From an uncultured Alphaproteobacteria bacterium (GTDB taxonomy: Bacteria; Pseudomonadota; Alphaproteobacteria; Thalassobaculales; Thalassobaculaceae), in assembly GCA_902578675.1 (NCBI GenBank), contig CACHDV010000010.1, positions 1-40,454 on the forward strand: a DNA stretch of 40,454 nucleotides, written 5' to 3'. The first letter of the stretch is position 1. The number at the start of each line of letters is the position of its first letter. The notes under the pieces are model-generated. The model made no database searches. It was not told the DNA's origin and was given only the letters and a program-made list of their open reading frames with translations. The translations under genes and the position numbers were made by a program. This document shows positions 33,891 through 40,454 of the stretch, in pieces.

Positions 33891-35495
33891 ATGAATAATG
33901 CTGATCTAATTGTTGCGTTTATGAAGCAGGCTGGAGTAAGCCACGGCTTTGGTATCCCAAGTGGAAATGTCTTACCTCTCATAGAAGCTATGCGGCTGGG
34001 TGGAATGGAATTTGTGCTCACGGCTCACGAAGGCTCGGCATCATTTGCAGCTGATGTGATGGGCAGGATTACTGGTACACCTGGGTTTTGTATCGCGACA
34101 CTAGGACCTGGAGCAACCAATCTAGCAACTGGTGTTGGCAGTGCCTATTTAGATAGATCTCCTATGATTGCTGTCACATGCAATCTTAATACTCCACAAT
34201 TAGGCCGCCGCATTCAAATGTGGATTGACCATCACGCACTATTTGCTCCCATCACAAAAGCTTCTTACGCTGCAAGACATGATAATGTCGCGGAAATAAT
34301 GAAAGAGGCGATAACGTTGGCTCTCACGGAACCAATGGGACCAGTGCATATTGACTTACCTGAGGATGTCGTGCTTGCGCCCGCAAAAGGAACTGTGAAT
34401 ACGAGCTTTTCAGTAACACATGTGCAAAATACCGCATCGGATGCCGACATCAAAAAAGCTATCCATTTATTGGAGAAATCCCAAAAGCCCGTTGCTATCT
34501 TGGGATCATCCGCAATGCGAATGAAAGATCATACTCTATTACTTAAGTTCATTGAAAAAAATCAAATACCCTTTGGTAGCTCCACGATGGCTAAAGGAAT
34601 GATTGATGAAAACCACCCACTCTGCTTTGGCTGCATAGAACGTGGAAAAAGACAGATGCAGCGCAAATTTATACAATCTGCTGACTTAGTTATAGGCCTT
34701 GGATTTGACACCATTGAAGTGGAGTATGAGGCGTGGATTGGCAATACGCCACTATTATCAATCGACATAGAAACGCCAGATATTGACGAGAGCGTAAAGC
34801 TAGTAGGCGAAGTGACGGGAGACTTATCAAACTCTTTATCACGTTTATTAAGCTACCCAGCCGCAGAGAACAACTGGACGCAATCAGAATTAGATACACA
34901 CAACAAAAATTATAACGAAGCACTTCGTCCGTCAACGGAGGCTTTTACGCCTTTCAAAGCGATTGATATAGTCCGCAAAGTTCTACCGAAAGATGGTATT
35001 ATAACTTACGATGTCGGTGCCCATACGCACCAAATCGCTAGCCAATGGATAGCACCTGAACCCAAAGTTTGTCATGTCACTAATGGCTGGTCGTCAATGG
35101 GTATCGGCCTTCCAGCCGCAATTGCAGCTAAAATTGCTAAACAAGATCATCCCGTAGTCTGCCTAATTGGGGATGGCTGCTTTCAGATGACTGCCGGAGA
35201 ATTAGCGACGGCAAGAAGGCAAAATTTGTCGATACCCGTAGTAGTTCTTAATGACCGGTGGTTGTCTTTAATCCAAATAAAACAGGAAAAAAGACAATAT
35301 GCACAATATGGTTCGCAAGTAGAAATGGCTACGTATGATGAACCTCCCAGTCACTATTTTGGTGTGCCTGCAGTTGGTGTTTATGACGAAGCCCAGCTTG
35401 AAAAAGCGCTTGAGAGCGCCTTAAAAGCGGAAGGACCAACGGTTATTGAGGCGATGGTCGATGGAAGCCATTATCTGGAAACGGTATTTGACTAG
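33891..35495 (+). CDS. Thiamine-diphosphate-dependent enzyme (acetolactate-synthase-like)
   Basis: This 534-aa enzyme is of the ALS/pyruvate-oxidase/benzoylformate-decarboxylase superfamily. The catalytic Glu47 lies in TAHEGSAS. GPGATNLATGVGSAYLDRSP completes the PYR domain, and the ThDP motif starts at Gly427 (GDGCFQMTAGELATARR, then VVVLNDRW). Usual reactions are decarboxylation or carboligation of a 2-oxo acid. The ATG 33891 has GGAGGT at seven bases and opens the domain correctly (MNNADLIVAF); a TTG 12 codons upstream is not needed. No regulatory small subunit is near, so it is not a normal biosynthetic ALS. It sits between the MFS gene (40 bp) and the PhyH gene (262 bp). Confidence 0.92.
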   Translation: MNNADLIVAFMKQAGVSHGFGIPSGNVLPLIEAMRLGGMEFVLTAHEGSASFAADVMGRITGTPGFCIATLGPGATNLATGVGSAYLDRSPMIAVTCNLNTPQLGRRIQMWIDHHALFAPITKASYAARHDNVAEIMKEAITLALTEPMGPVHIDLPEDVVLAPAKGTVNTSFSVTHVQNTASDADIKKAIHLLEKSQKPVAILGSSAMRMKDHTLLLKFIEKNQIPFGSSTMAKGMIDENHPLCFGCIERGKRQMQRKFIQSADLVIGLGFDTIEVEYEAWIGNTPLLSIDIETPDIDESVKLVGEVTGDLSNSLSRLLSYPAAENNWTQSELDTHNKNYNEALRPSTEAFTPFKAIDIVRKVLPKDGIITYDVGAHTHQIASQWIAPEPKVCHVTNGWSSMGIGLPAAIAAKIAKQDHPVVCLIGDGCFQMTAGELATARRQNLSIPVVVLNDRWLSLIQIKQEKRQYAQYGSQVEMATYDEPPSHYFGVPAVGVYDEAQLEKALESALKAEGPTVIEAMVDGSHYLETVFD

Positions 35496-35642
35496 CAAAC
35501 GATTTCATTTGTTTAAACAGATGTTAATTATTTGTGCTTTGAACTAATCGGCGTACACAAGGGCCGGAATCTATGACACGAAGACCAATAGTTACTGTGT
35601 GAGATGCAGTGGGCGTGTGAGCTTTTCTGACTTAGAATTCTT

Positions 35643-35666
35643 GTAGATGCAAATAGGTGCATCAAC
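35643..35666. promoter_or_regulatory. 24-bp inverted repeat upstream of the PhyH gene
   Basis: GTAGATGCA and TGCATCAAC are nine-base arms matching at eight positions around a six-base centre (AATAGG). It lies 91 bp before the PhyH ATG at 35758, within the 262-bp gap after the ThDP gene. Symmetry and spacing are those of a dimeric regulator site. The rest of the gap shows nothing else I can name. Confidence 0.5.
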
Positions 35667-35757
35667 TATGTGAAAGTTTTCCTGTTTTTCTTTATAAACA
35701 TTGAAAGCAAATAAAGATCCTGTTGTACTCTCTCAAACATTCGGGACTTTTAAACCA

Positions 35758-36591
35758 ATGGCTAAAATTCTTTCAGAAAAACAGATCGCTGAATACGAAG
35801 AAAATGGGCTTGTTTTTCCAGTGACTGTTATGTCCGAGAATGACGCAAAACTCTTAGAGCAAAAATTAGAAACCTACGAAGCAGAAAACGGAGGCCCCAT
35901 TCAAAAGGAGTGGCGCCACAAGGTACACCTCCTTTTCACATGGGCAAATGAGATCGTAAGACATCCAAAAATTTTGGATGCAGTAGAAGACTTAATTGGT
36001 CCAAACATAATCTGCTGGACAACAAACTTTTTCATAAAAGAAGCACAGGATCCCGGTTTTGTGTCTTGGCACCAGGACTCAACTTACTGGGGGTTGGAAC
36101 CAGCTGATGTTGTCACTGCTTGGTTCGCTATGTCAGAGGCTTCAATAGAGAGCGGGGCAATGCGATTCATTTTGGGCAGCCACAAATGGGAACAGCTCAA
36201 TCATACAGATACCTTTGATTCTAATAATCTACTGACAAGAGGTCAGGAGATAGATCTCAAAATTGACGAAGATGAGGGTGTATTCGCACCACTCAAAGCG
36301 GGGCAAATCTCTCTGCATCATATTCGAGCCGCACATGCCTCTTCACCAAATACTACGCCCAATCGAAGAATTGGATTAGCCATACGATATATCCCGACAT
36401 ACGTGAAACAAATAAAAATACGGGACTCGGCTATGCTGGTGCGCGGCGAAGACGCTTATGGAAATTTTGATTACGAACCGACACCATCAGCAGATCTTAA
36501 CGAAGCTGCCTTAAGTGCTCACAAAGACGCGACCGAGCGGCAATTAAAGACCTATTATACAGGAACAAACAAAGAGGAGTTTCGTCCGTAG
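35758..36591 (+). CDS. PhyH-family Fe(II)/2-oxoglutarate dioxygenase
   Basis: This 277-aa oxygenase has the triad His105-x-Asp107 in VSWHQDSTYWGL and distal His193 in RAAHASSPN, with Arg203/204 as likely 2-oxoglutarate contact. The opening KILSEKQIAEYEENGLVFP and FVSWHQDSTYWGL are typical of a PhyH subgroup close to the halogenase-like proteins, but the Asp is present, so hydroxylation is expected. The ATG 35758 gives the family N-terminus; a TTG 19 codons earlier is less likely. It is followed 99 bp later by a second PhyH gene, to which it is only distantly alike. The candidate operator at 35643-35666 lies upstream. Substrate unknown. Confidence 0.91.
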   Translation: MAKILSEKQIAEYEENGLVFPVTVMSENDAKLLEQKLETYEAENGGPIQKEWRHKVHLLFTWANEIVRHPKILDAVEDLIGPNIICWTTNFFIKEAQDPGFVSWHQDSTYWGLEPADVVTAWFAMSEASIESGAMRFILGSHKWEQLNHTDTFDSNNLLTRGQEIDLKIDEDEGVFAPLKAGQISLHHIRAAHASSPNTTPNRRIGLAIRYIPTYVKQIKIRDSAMLVRGEDAYGNFDYEPTPSADLNEAALSAHKDATERQLKTYYTGTNKEEFRP

Positions 36592-36690
36592 GTTCCGAGA
36601 TTTTGAAACAAACTCACTGTCAGCAAAAGCTTGTTTTTTTCTGACACTAATGTATGCATGAAAGAAAGTAATAAGATTTAGGGATTTGGC

Positions 36691-37575
36691 ATGAAACCGG
36701 AATCAATATTAGCTCACGAGCCTCAAGTATTAACGCAGGCACAAAGAGAAACATACTTCAACGATGGATATTTGGTTCTCGAGGAATTTATTGATTCCGA
36801 ATGGATGAAACGGATTTGGGATACAACTAACGAATTCATAGAAGAAAGCCGCTCCTATAAGCAATCTGACTCTAAATTTGATTTAGACCAGGGTCATAGT
36901 GCTGAAAACCCTCGACTCAGACGCCTGACAAGTCCAGTATCGCATCACCCGACTTATTGGGAGTTTGCAAGTCAGGGCCCTATAGTGGACGTTGCCGAGG
37001 ACCTACTTGGTCCTGATGTAACATTTCATCACTCAAAACTGAATTTTAAGTGGGGAGGCGGCGGAGAAGAAGTAAAGTGGCATCAAGACATTCCATTTTA
37101 CCCACACACTAATTATTCCGTTCTCGCCATCGGCCTATATATGAACGATGTTGATGATGAGATGGGCCCGATGGGAGCTATACCTGGCAGTCATTTTGGA
37201 CCTATATACAGTCACTACAACAAGGAAGGTGAATGGGTCGGTGCTATGTGTGACGAAGACGCCGCAAAGTTACCAACGTCTGAGACTGGCTGGATGAAAG
37301 GCAAAGCAGGCTCAATAACCATACATCACTGTAGAACCGTTCATGGATCTATGCCGAATAATTCCAATAGAATGCGACCACTTTTAATAAACGCTTACTC
37401 CTCCGCCGATGCATTGACCATTACATCTCACCCTGCCCCCTGCAAAGAAGCACTACAGGTTGTAAGAGGAAAACGACCTGAATATGCTGTGTTTGATTCT
37501 GAGCCATGTCCCCTACCACCTGATTGGTCAAGCGGTTACACATCGATTTTTGCAGCCCAACAAGAAGAAAATTAG
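36691..37575 (+). CDS. PhyH-family Fe(II)/2-oxoglutarate dioxygenase
   Basis: This 294-aa oxygenase has His131-x-Asp133 in VKWHQDIPFYPHTN and His218 in CRTVHGSMPNN, with Arg227 or Arg229 near 2-oxoglutarate. It is closer to the oxygenase at 28480-29379 (FYPHTN, PGSHxGPxYxHH/SHY) and especially to the partial one at the right edge (shared WVG, CRT-HGS, YSSADA, CPLPPDW and SIFA-Q). The ATG is preceded by a weak AGGGA. Together with the preceding PhyH gene it forms a plus-strand pair converging on the CitE-like gene. No substrate can be named. Confidence 0.91.
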   Translation: MKPESILAHEPQVLTQAQRETYFNDGYLVLEEFIDSEWMKRIWDTTNEFIEESRSYKQSDSKFDLDQGHSAENPRLRRLTSPVSHHPTYWEFASQGPIVDVAEDLLGPDVTFHHSKLNFKWGGGGEEVKWHQDIPFYPHTNYSVLAIGLYMNDVDDEMGPMGAIPGSHFGPIYSHYNKEGEWVGAMCDEDAAKLPTSETGWMKGKAGSITIHHCRTVHGSMPNNSNRMRPLLINAYSSADALTITSHPAPCKEALQVVRGKRPEYAVFDSEPCPLPPDWSSGYTSIFAAQQEEN

Positions 37576-37636
37576 AGAACATATCGTAAATAGCCCAAGC
37601 GCCAACCTTTTATTTTCTAGCTGATATTCACGAGGT

Positions 37637-38536
37637 TTAATTACTCTCTTTTTGCGCTATTTCCGCCGCCAGTGATAGTAGATTTTTTGCTTGCTTGAGG
37701 TGTGGCATATCTAGCATTTTGCCATCCAACCCCACTACACCAACACCCGGATTCTGCTCAAATACAGCAACAACTCTTTCCGCATATTTGATCTCTTCAT
37801 CTGATGGCGTGAAAGCTGTGTTTATCACTTCCGCCTGAGCAGGATGTATAGCAATCTTTCCAATAAATCCTGTTTTCCTATCATTCAGACAATCCGTAGA
37901 GAGTCCGTCCATGTCTTGATAATTAACATAGACGACACCGACCGGTTGTACATCTAGTGCTCGAGCCGCTGCTAGGCATAATGATTTAGCCATCAAATAG
38001 GGATCATCATACCCACCTGAACTTGCGTGCATATTATCGCTCGCCCCTAAAGCAGCAGACAGATCCTCCGCCCCCCAGGTAATAGCAGTCATACGATCCG
38101 TGACACCCTCTAGGTAGGTGTGAAAGCTTAAGAGAGAGGCTGCCGTTTCCGTAGCCACAACTAGAATCTTAGTTGCACCAATCTCCAACCCTTCACGTGC
38201 TTCCAAAGCCGAAAGGTAATTGGCTAGTTTATTCACATCTTTTGCCGAATATACCTTTGGCAAGCAAATTCCATCAGGCGCACCGGGCATTACAGCTGCA
38301 AGGTCTGGAAGAGATAGTTCCGTGTCTAACGGGTTAATACGGACCCAAAGTTGCTGACTCTTCCTATCTCTTCGTTCCTGAAGATATTTTCTTACCATTT
38401 CCCTCGCTAATTCTTGACGATCATCCGAGACGCTATCTTCGAGATCTAAGATAAGGGCATCGCTAGGGTTGGTTTTTGCTTTTTCTAGTTTTCTTTCAGA
38501 ATCTCCGGGCACAAACAACCACGACCGAATTATCAT
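37637..38536 (-). CDS. CitE/HpcH-type CoA-ester lyase
   Basis: This 299-aa protein is of the CitE/malyl-CoA lyase family, which cleaves or forms C-C bonds of 3-hydroxyacyl-CoA esters with Mg2+. It opens RSWLFVPGDSERKLEKA and DALILDLEDSVSDDRQ (metal and CoA region), then LWVRINPLDTE, ATETAASLL with the catalytic Glu, ITWGAEDLSAALG and FIGKIAIHPAQAEVINTAF. The ATG overlaps the stop of the MaoC-like gene (ATGA), so the two are translationally coupled, and it has GAGGA upstream; a TTG 12 codons earlier is not needed. Citramalyl-CoA, malyl-CoA or beta-methylmalyl-CoA lyases are the nearest known roles. Confidence 0.93.
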   Translation of the reverse strand: MIIRSWLFVPGDSERKLEKAKTNPSDALILDLEDSVSDDRQELAREMVRKYLQERRDRKSQQLWVRINPLDTELSLPDLAAVMPGAPDGICLPKVYSAKDVNKLANYLSALEAREGLEIGATKILVVATETAASLLSFHTYLEGVTDRMTAITWGAEDLSAALGASDNMHASSGGYDDPYLMAKSLCLAAARALDVQPVGVVYVNYQDMDGLSTDCLNDRKTGFIGKIAIHPAQAEVINTAFTPSDEEIKYAERVVAVFEQNPGVGVVGLDGKMLDMPHLKQAKNLLSLAAEIAQKESN

Positions 38537-38985
38537 GATGGCGTCCTCATCATAAAAGCTGTTCTGACACAAAAAGCAACTTCTTCATCACGCTGATTGA
38601 AGCCGTAATGCTCAAAGACAACAAGTCCAGCATTGGGACGGGACTTTGAAACTCGTTTCTCTCTAACTTTTGTTACAGAACGGATTGTGTCACCGTGAAA
38701 TACCGGATTGGCAAATCGTGTATCAGTCATGCCCAAGTTACCAATTGTTGTCCCAAGCGTGGTATCACCAACAGACACACCGATGACCAGTCCAAGTGTG
38801 AAAAGACTATTTACAATGCGCTGCCCATACTCAGTCCCTTTACTAAACTCTTCGTCAAGATGGAGAGGTTGAGGGTTATGGGTCAAGGCACAAAACAACA
38901 AATTATCAGACTCGGTGACGGTTCGGGTTAGTGAATGTTTGAATTCCATACCGATTTCAAATTGCTCGTAATATAATCCTGTCAT
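38533..38985 (-). CDS. MaoC-like enoyl-CoA hydratase
   Basis: This 150-aa hot-dog-fold protein resembles MaoC/R-specific enoyl-CoA hydratases, which add water to unsaturated CoA esters. The motif reads FCALTHNPQPLHLDEEF; the His (His42) is present, but the usual catalytic Asp of the SGDxNPxH motif is Asn37. MaoC-like partners of CitE proteins in mesaconyl-CoA type routes seem to share this form, which I offer as belief. NPVFHGDTIRSVTKV and the C-terminal end are usual. The ATG has AAGGAA upstream. It lies 58 bp after the Ldh gene and overlaps the lyase gene by four bases. Hydration followed by C-C cleavage fits the pair. Confidence 0.88.
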   Translation of the reverse strand: MTGLYYEQFEIGMEFKHSLTRTVTESDNLLFCALTHNPQPLHLDEEFSKGTEYGQRIVNSLFTLGLVIGVSVGDTTLGTTIGNLGMTDTRFANPVFHGDTIRSVTKVREKRVSKSRPNAGLVVFEHYGFNQRDEEVAFCVRTAFMMRTPS

Positions 38986-39043
38986 TAATTATTTCCTTTG
39001 TTTGTTTTTATTAGAAAAACATGTTTACTTCTCTCAGGAAGTA

Positions 39044-40051
39044 TTAATTTTCAATTACTTTTTTTAACTTTTGATAAACTGTATCAGCTACTTCAATACT
39101 GTTTTTTTGTTTTGCTAATTCCCTTTCGTTATACGAGCGCTGGAATGGCATTCTGATATTATTAACAACACCCTCCATTGGACGAGCACTACGTACAAAG
39201 TCCGCATATCCTGATATCATCTCGCGAAACTTTTGCTCTGGCATCATTAAGTCCGACTTTGTAACGATGATTAAAAAGCCGAAGTCTGCTAAGTCAGGCG
39301 GTTGAATTGGTGAGCCTGCTAATATTCCAAGCATTTGAACAACCATTCCAAGACCGGCTCCTTTATGCCCTCCCCATGGAGCAAAAGCACCGGCTAAAGC
39401 TGACTTAGGATCGCGCGTGGGCAACCCAGTCTCATCAAACGCTACACCTTCGTCAAGTTCCTGTCCTAAACGTTCAGCAAGCATTACCTCCGCATGCATG
39501 ATAGACGATGTTCCAATATCCCAAATTATCGGCACGTCCTGACTTGGAAACCCGAAGCAGATAGGGTTAGTCCCAAAACGCCCATCGACGGCATTATGAG
39601 GCGCAACCCATGCTGTACAGTTGGATGCTATGATCGAAATCATACCTTCGGCAGCAGCCATTTCAGCGAAATAAGATAACATGCCCGTGTACCAGGTTTC
39701 ATTTGCACCAACAATGGCAATCCCTGTCTCTTTAGCCTTAGAAATAGCAAGCTCTGTAGCCTTGTAGCCAACGACATATCCTAAATTATCATGCCCCCTC
39801 AGCCGAGCCGAAGTCGGTGTTTCTAGAACGACGTCTACTAAATTCGTTGGATTACCCGTTCTCTGCAATCGCTCCGTTATGCTCAAAATACGTGCTAGCC
39901 CTCCATAACTTAAGCCCCTCAATTCACAATCGATGATATGATCTGCAATTATGTTTGCGTATTCTGTATTCTGTCCAAACTTTCTCATAACTTGAACTAC
40001 AAGAGCATGAGCATTCTCCAGCGAAAGTTCCATATACATCCCCATTTTCAT
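39044..40051 (-). CDS. Ldh-family (malate/L-lactate/ureidoglycolate-type) NAD(P) dehydrogenase
   Basis: This 335-aa enzyme belongs to the MDH2/Ldh family, which is unrelated to classical lactate dehydrogenases and oxidises 2-hydroxy acids, ureidoglycolate or delta-pyrroline carboxylates with NAD(P). Motifs are GYVVGYKATELAI, a Thr-Ala-Trp-Val-Ala-Pro segment, DGRFGTNPICFGFP, DIGTSSIMHAEV and FAPWGGHKGAGLGMVVQML. Length is near the usual 335-350. Four in-frame ATGs lie in the first seven codons (MKMGMYME); I use the first, though the fourth has GGGGA before it. It lies 11 bp after the partial PhyH gene. It likely oxidises a hydroxy acid in the same pathway as the MaoC and CitE proteins. Confidence 0.9.
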   Translation of the reverse strand: MKMGMYMELSLENAHALVVQVMRKFGQNTEYANIIADHIIDCELRGLSYGGLARILSITERLQRTGNPTNLVDVVLETPTSARLRGHDNLGYVVGYKATELAISKAKETGIAIVGANETWYTGMLSYFAEMAAAEGMISIIASNCTAWVAPHNAVDGRFGTNPICFGFPSQDVPIIWDIGTSSIMHAEVMLAERLGQELDEGVAFDETGLPTRDPKSALAGAFAPWGGHKGAGLGMVVQMLGILAGSPIQPPDLADFGFLIIVTKSDLMMPEQKFREMISGYADFVRSARPMEGVVNNIRMPFQRSYNERELAKQKNSIEVADTVYQKLKKVIEN

Positions 40052-40062
40052 AAAGCTTAAAC

Positions 40063-40454
40063 TTACTTTAACCCTCGCGATTGTTCCAATGTTGCAGGAT
40101 CCTGTGATGCAAATATGGAATTATAACCAACTTTTTCCCAGTCTGGAGGAACGGGACAATAACTGGCGTCCAGATGGGCTAATCTAGCTGCCGTGCCGCG
40201 CACTATTTGTCCTGTCTTTGATGTAGGTGTCGGCTGTGCCATCCATGGAAATGCATCGGCAGAAGAATACACGTACAGGGGAAGCGATCGTACGTTCTGT
40301 GACTCATTCGAACCGGAGCCATGTATCGTTCTGCAATTTATTGCGACTACTGTACCAGCTCCACCTAACGTTTTTACACCATCCGCCAGCTCAACTTTGA
40401 GCAAATCTTCTGAGGAAATAGATCCAACCCACTGATTTGCGTCATCCATATGAG
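40063..40454 (-). CDS. PhyH-family dioxygenase, C-terminal part (cut by window end)
   Basis: The frame is open to the right edge, and only the last about 130 residues are inside the window. They contain WVGSISSEDLLKV, the distal iron ligand in CRTIHGSGSN, an Arg eleven residues later, YSSADAFPW, QIVRGTAAR, YCPVPPDWEKVGYNSIFASQ. These match the C-terminal half of the oxygenase at 36691-37575 closely. The HxD half lies outside. An internal ATG near 40449 should not be read as the start. It is the upstream member of the operon with Ldh, MaoC and CitE. Paralogy with the plus-strand gene suggests duplication around this cluster. Confidence 0.87.
   Translation of the reverse strand, partial: HMDDANQWVGSISSEDLLKVELADGVKTLGGAGTVVAINCRTIHGSGSNESQNVRSLPLYVYSSADAFPWMAQPTPTSKTGQIVRGTAARLAHLDASYCPVPPDWEKVGYNSIFASQDPATLEQSRGLK

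Noticed and set aside
33891-35495. ThDP enzyme as biosynthetic acetolactate synthase (ilvB)
   Set aside because: No ilvH-type regulatory subunit is near and the neighbours are catabolic; only the superfamily is supported.
35758-37575. PhyH genes as SyrB2-like halogenases
   Set aside because: Both keep the Asp of HxD (Asp107 and Asp133), whereas halogenases have Ala or Gly there.
1-40454. tRNA/rRNA genes, CRISPR arrays, insertion sequences, prophage
   Set aside because: I saw no cloverleaf-like segments, regularly spaced repeats, transposase or integrase motifs, though faint tRNA genes could be missed by eye.

Overview
The window looks like a chromosomal segment of an AT-rich alphaproteobacterium, most likely an uncultured marine planktonic lineage (SAR116- or Rhodospirillales-like). 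That placement is inferred from three things: the block histone-deacetylase-like / xseB / ispA / dxs / tlyA, fabI beside aroC, and the density of phytanoyl-CoA-dioxygenase (PhyH) genes and small-molecule transporters. I saw no rRNA, tRNA, CRISPR, phage or insertion-sequence genes.

Layout. 125-865: a lone SDR oxidoreductase. 6016-899 (minus): a polyamine-type ABC importer in the order ATPase, binding protein, two permeases, followed by a small winged-helix protein. 6505-9010 (plus): fabI, aroC and a small exported protein. 13928-9028 (minus): HDAC-like protein, xseB, ispA, dxs and tlyA, with tlyA frameshifted in a run of ten G. 14192-18529 (plus): an RND efflux adaptor and pump. 19444-18551 (minus): a persulfide-dioxygenase-like metallo-hydrolase. 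25220-19548 (minus): class II DAHP synthase, a nicotinate-phosphoribosyltransferase-like enzyme, a glutamine-amidotransferase-like protein, a trimethylamine-dehydrogenase-like flavoprotein that has lost its Fe-S cysteines, and a 70-aa protein. 25495-28338 (plus): an MFS carrier and a class III aminotransferase.

From 28480 to the right edge the window is accessory catabolism. A minus-strand operon (32350-28480) encodes an aspartoacylase/AstE-like hydrolase, a duplicated alpha/beta-barrel protein, an EamA carrier, a two-TM protein and a PhyH dioxygenase. A divergent plus-strand set (32480-37575) encodes an MFS carrier, a ThDP-dependent enzyme and two PhyH dioxygenases. A last minus-strand operon (right edge to 37637) encodes a PhyH dioxygenase cut by the window end, an Ldh-family dehydrogenase, a MaoC-like hydratase and a CitE-like lyase. 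A plausible reading is uptake of a small organic acid or amide, deacylation, hydroxylation, oxidation, decarboxylation and CoA-level cleavage; the substrate cannot be named from sequence.

The strongest points for follow-up are the tlyA poly-G frameshift, the Fe-S-less flavoprotein in an operon with NAD-salvage-type genes, the PhyH-rich region, a double palindrome over a promoter of the ABC importer, and inverted repeats upstream of fabI and of the first plus-strand PhyH gene. Many genes appear to use GTG or TTG starts; I chose starts by Shine-Dalgarno (SD) match and the usual N-terminus of the family.
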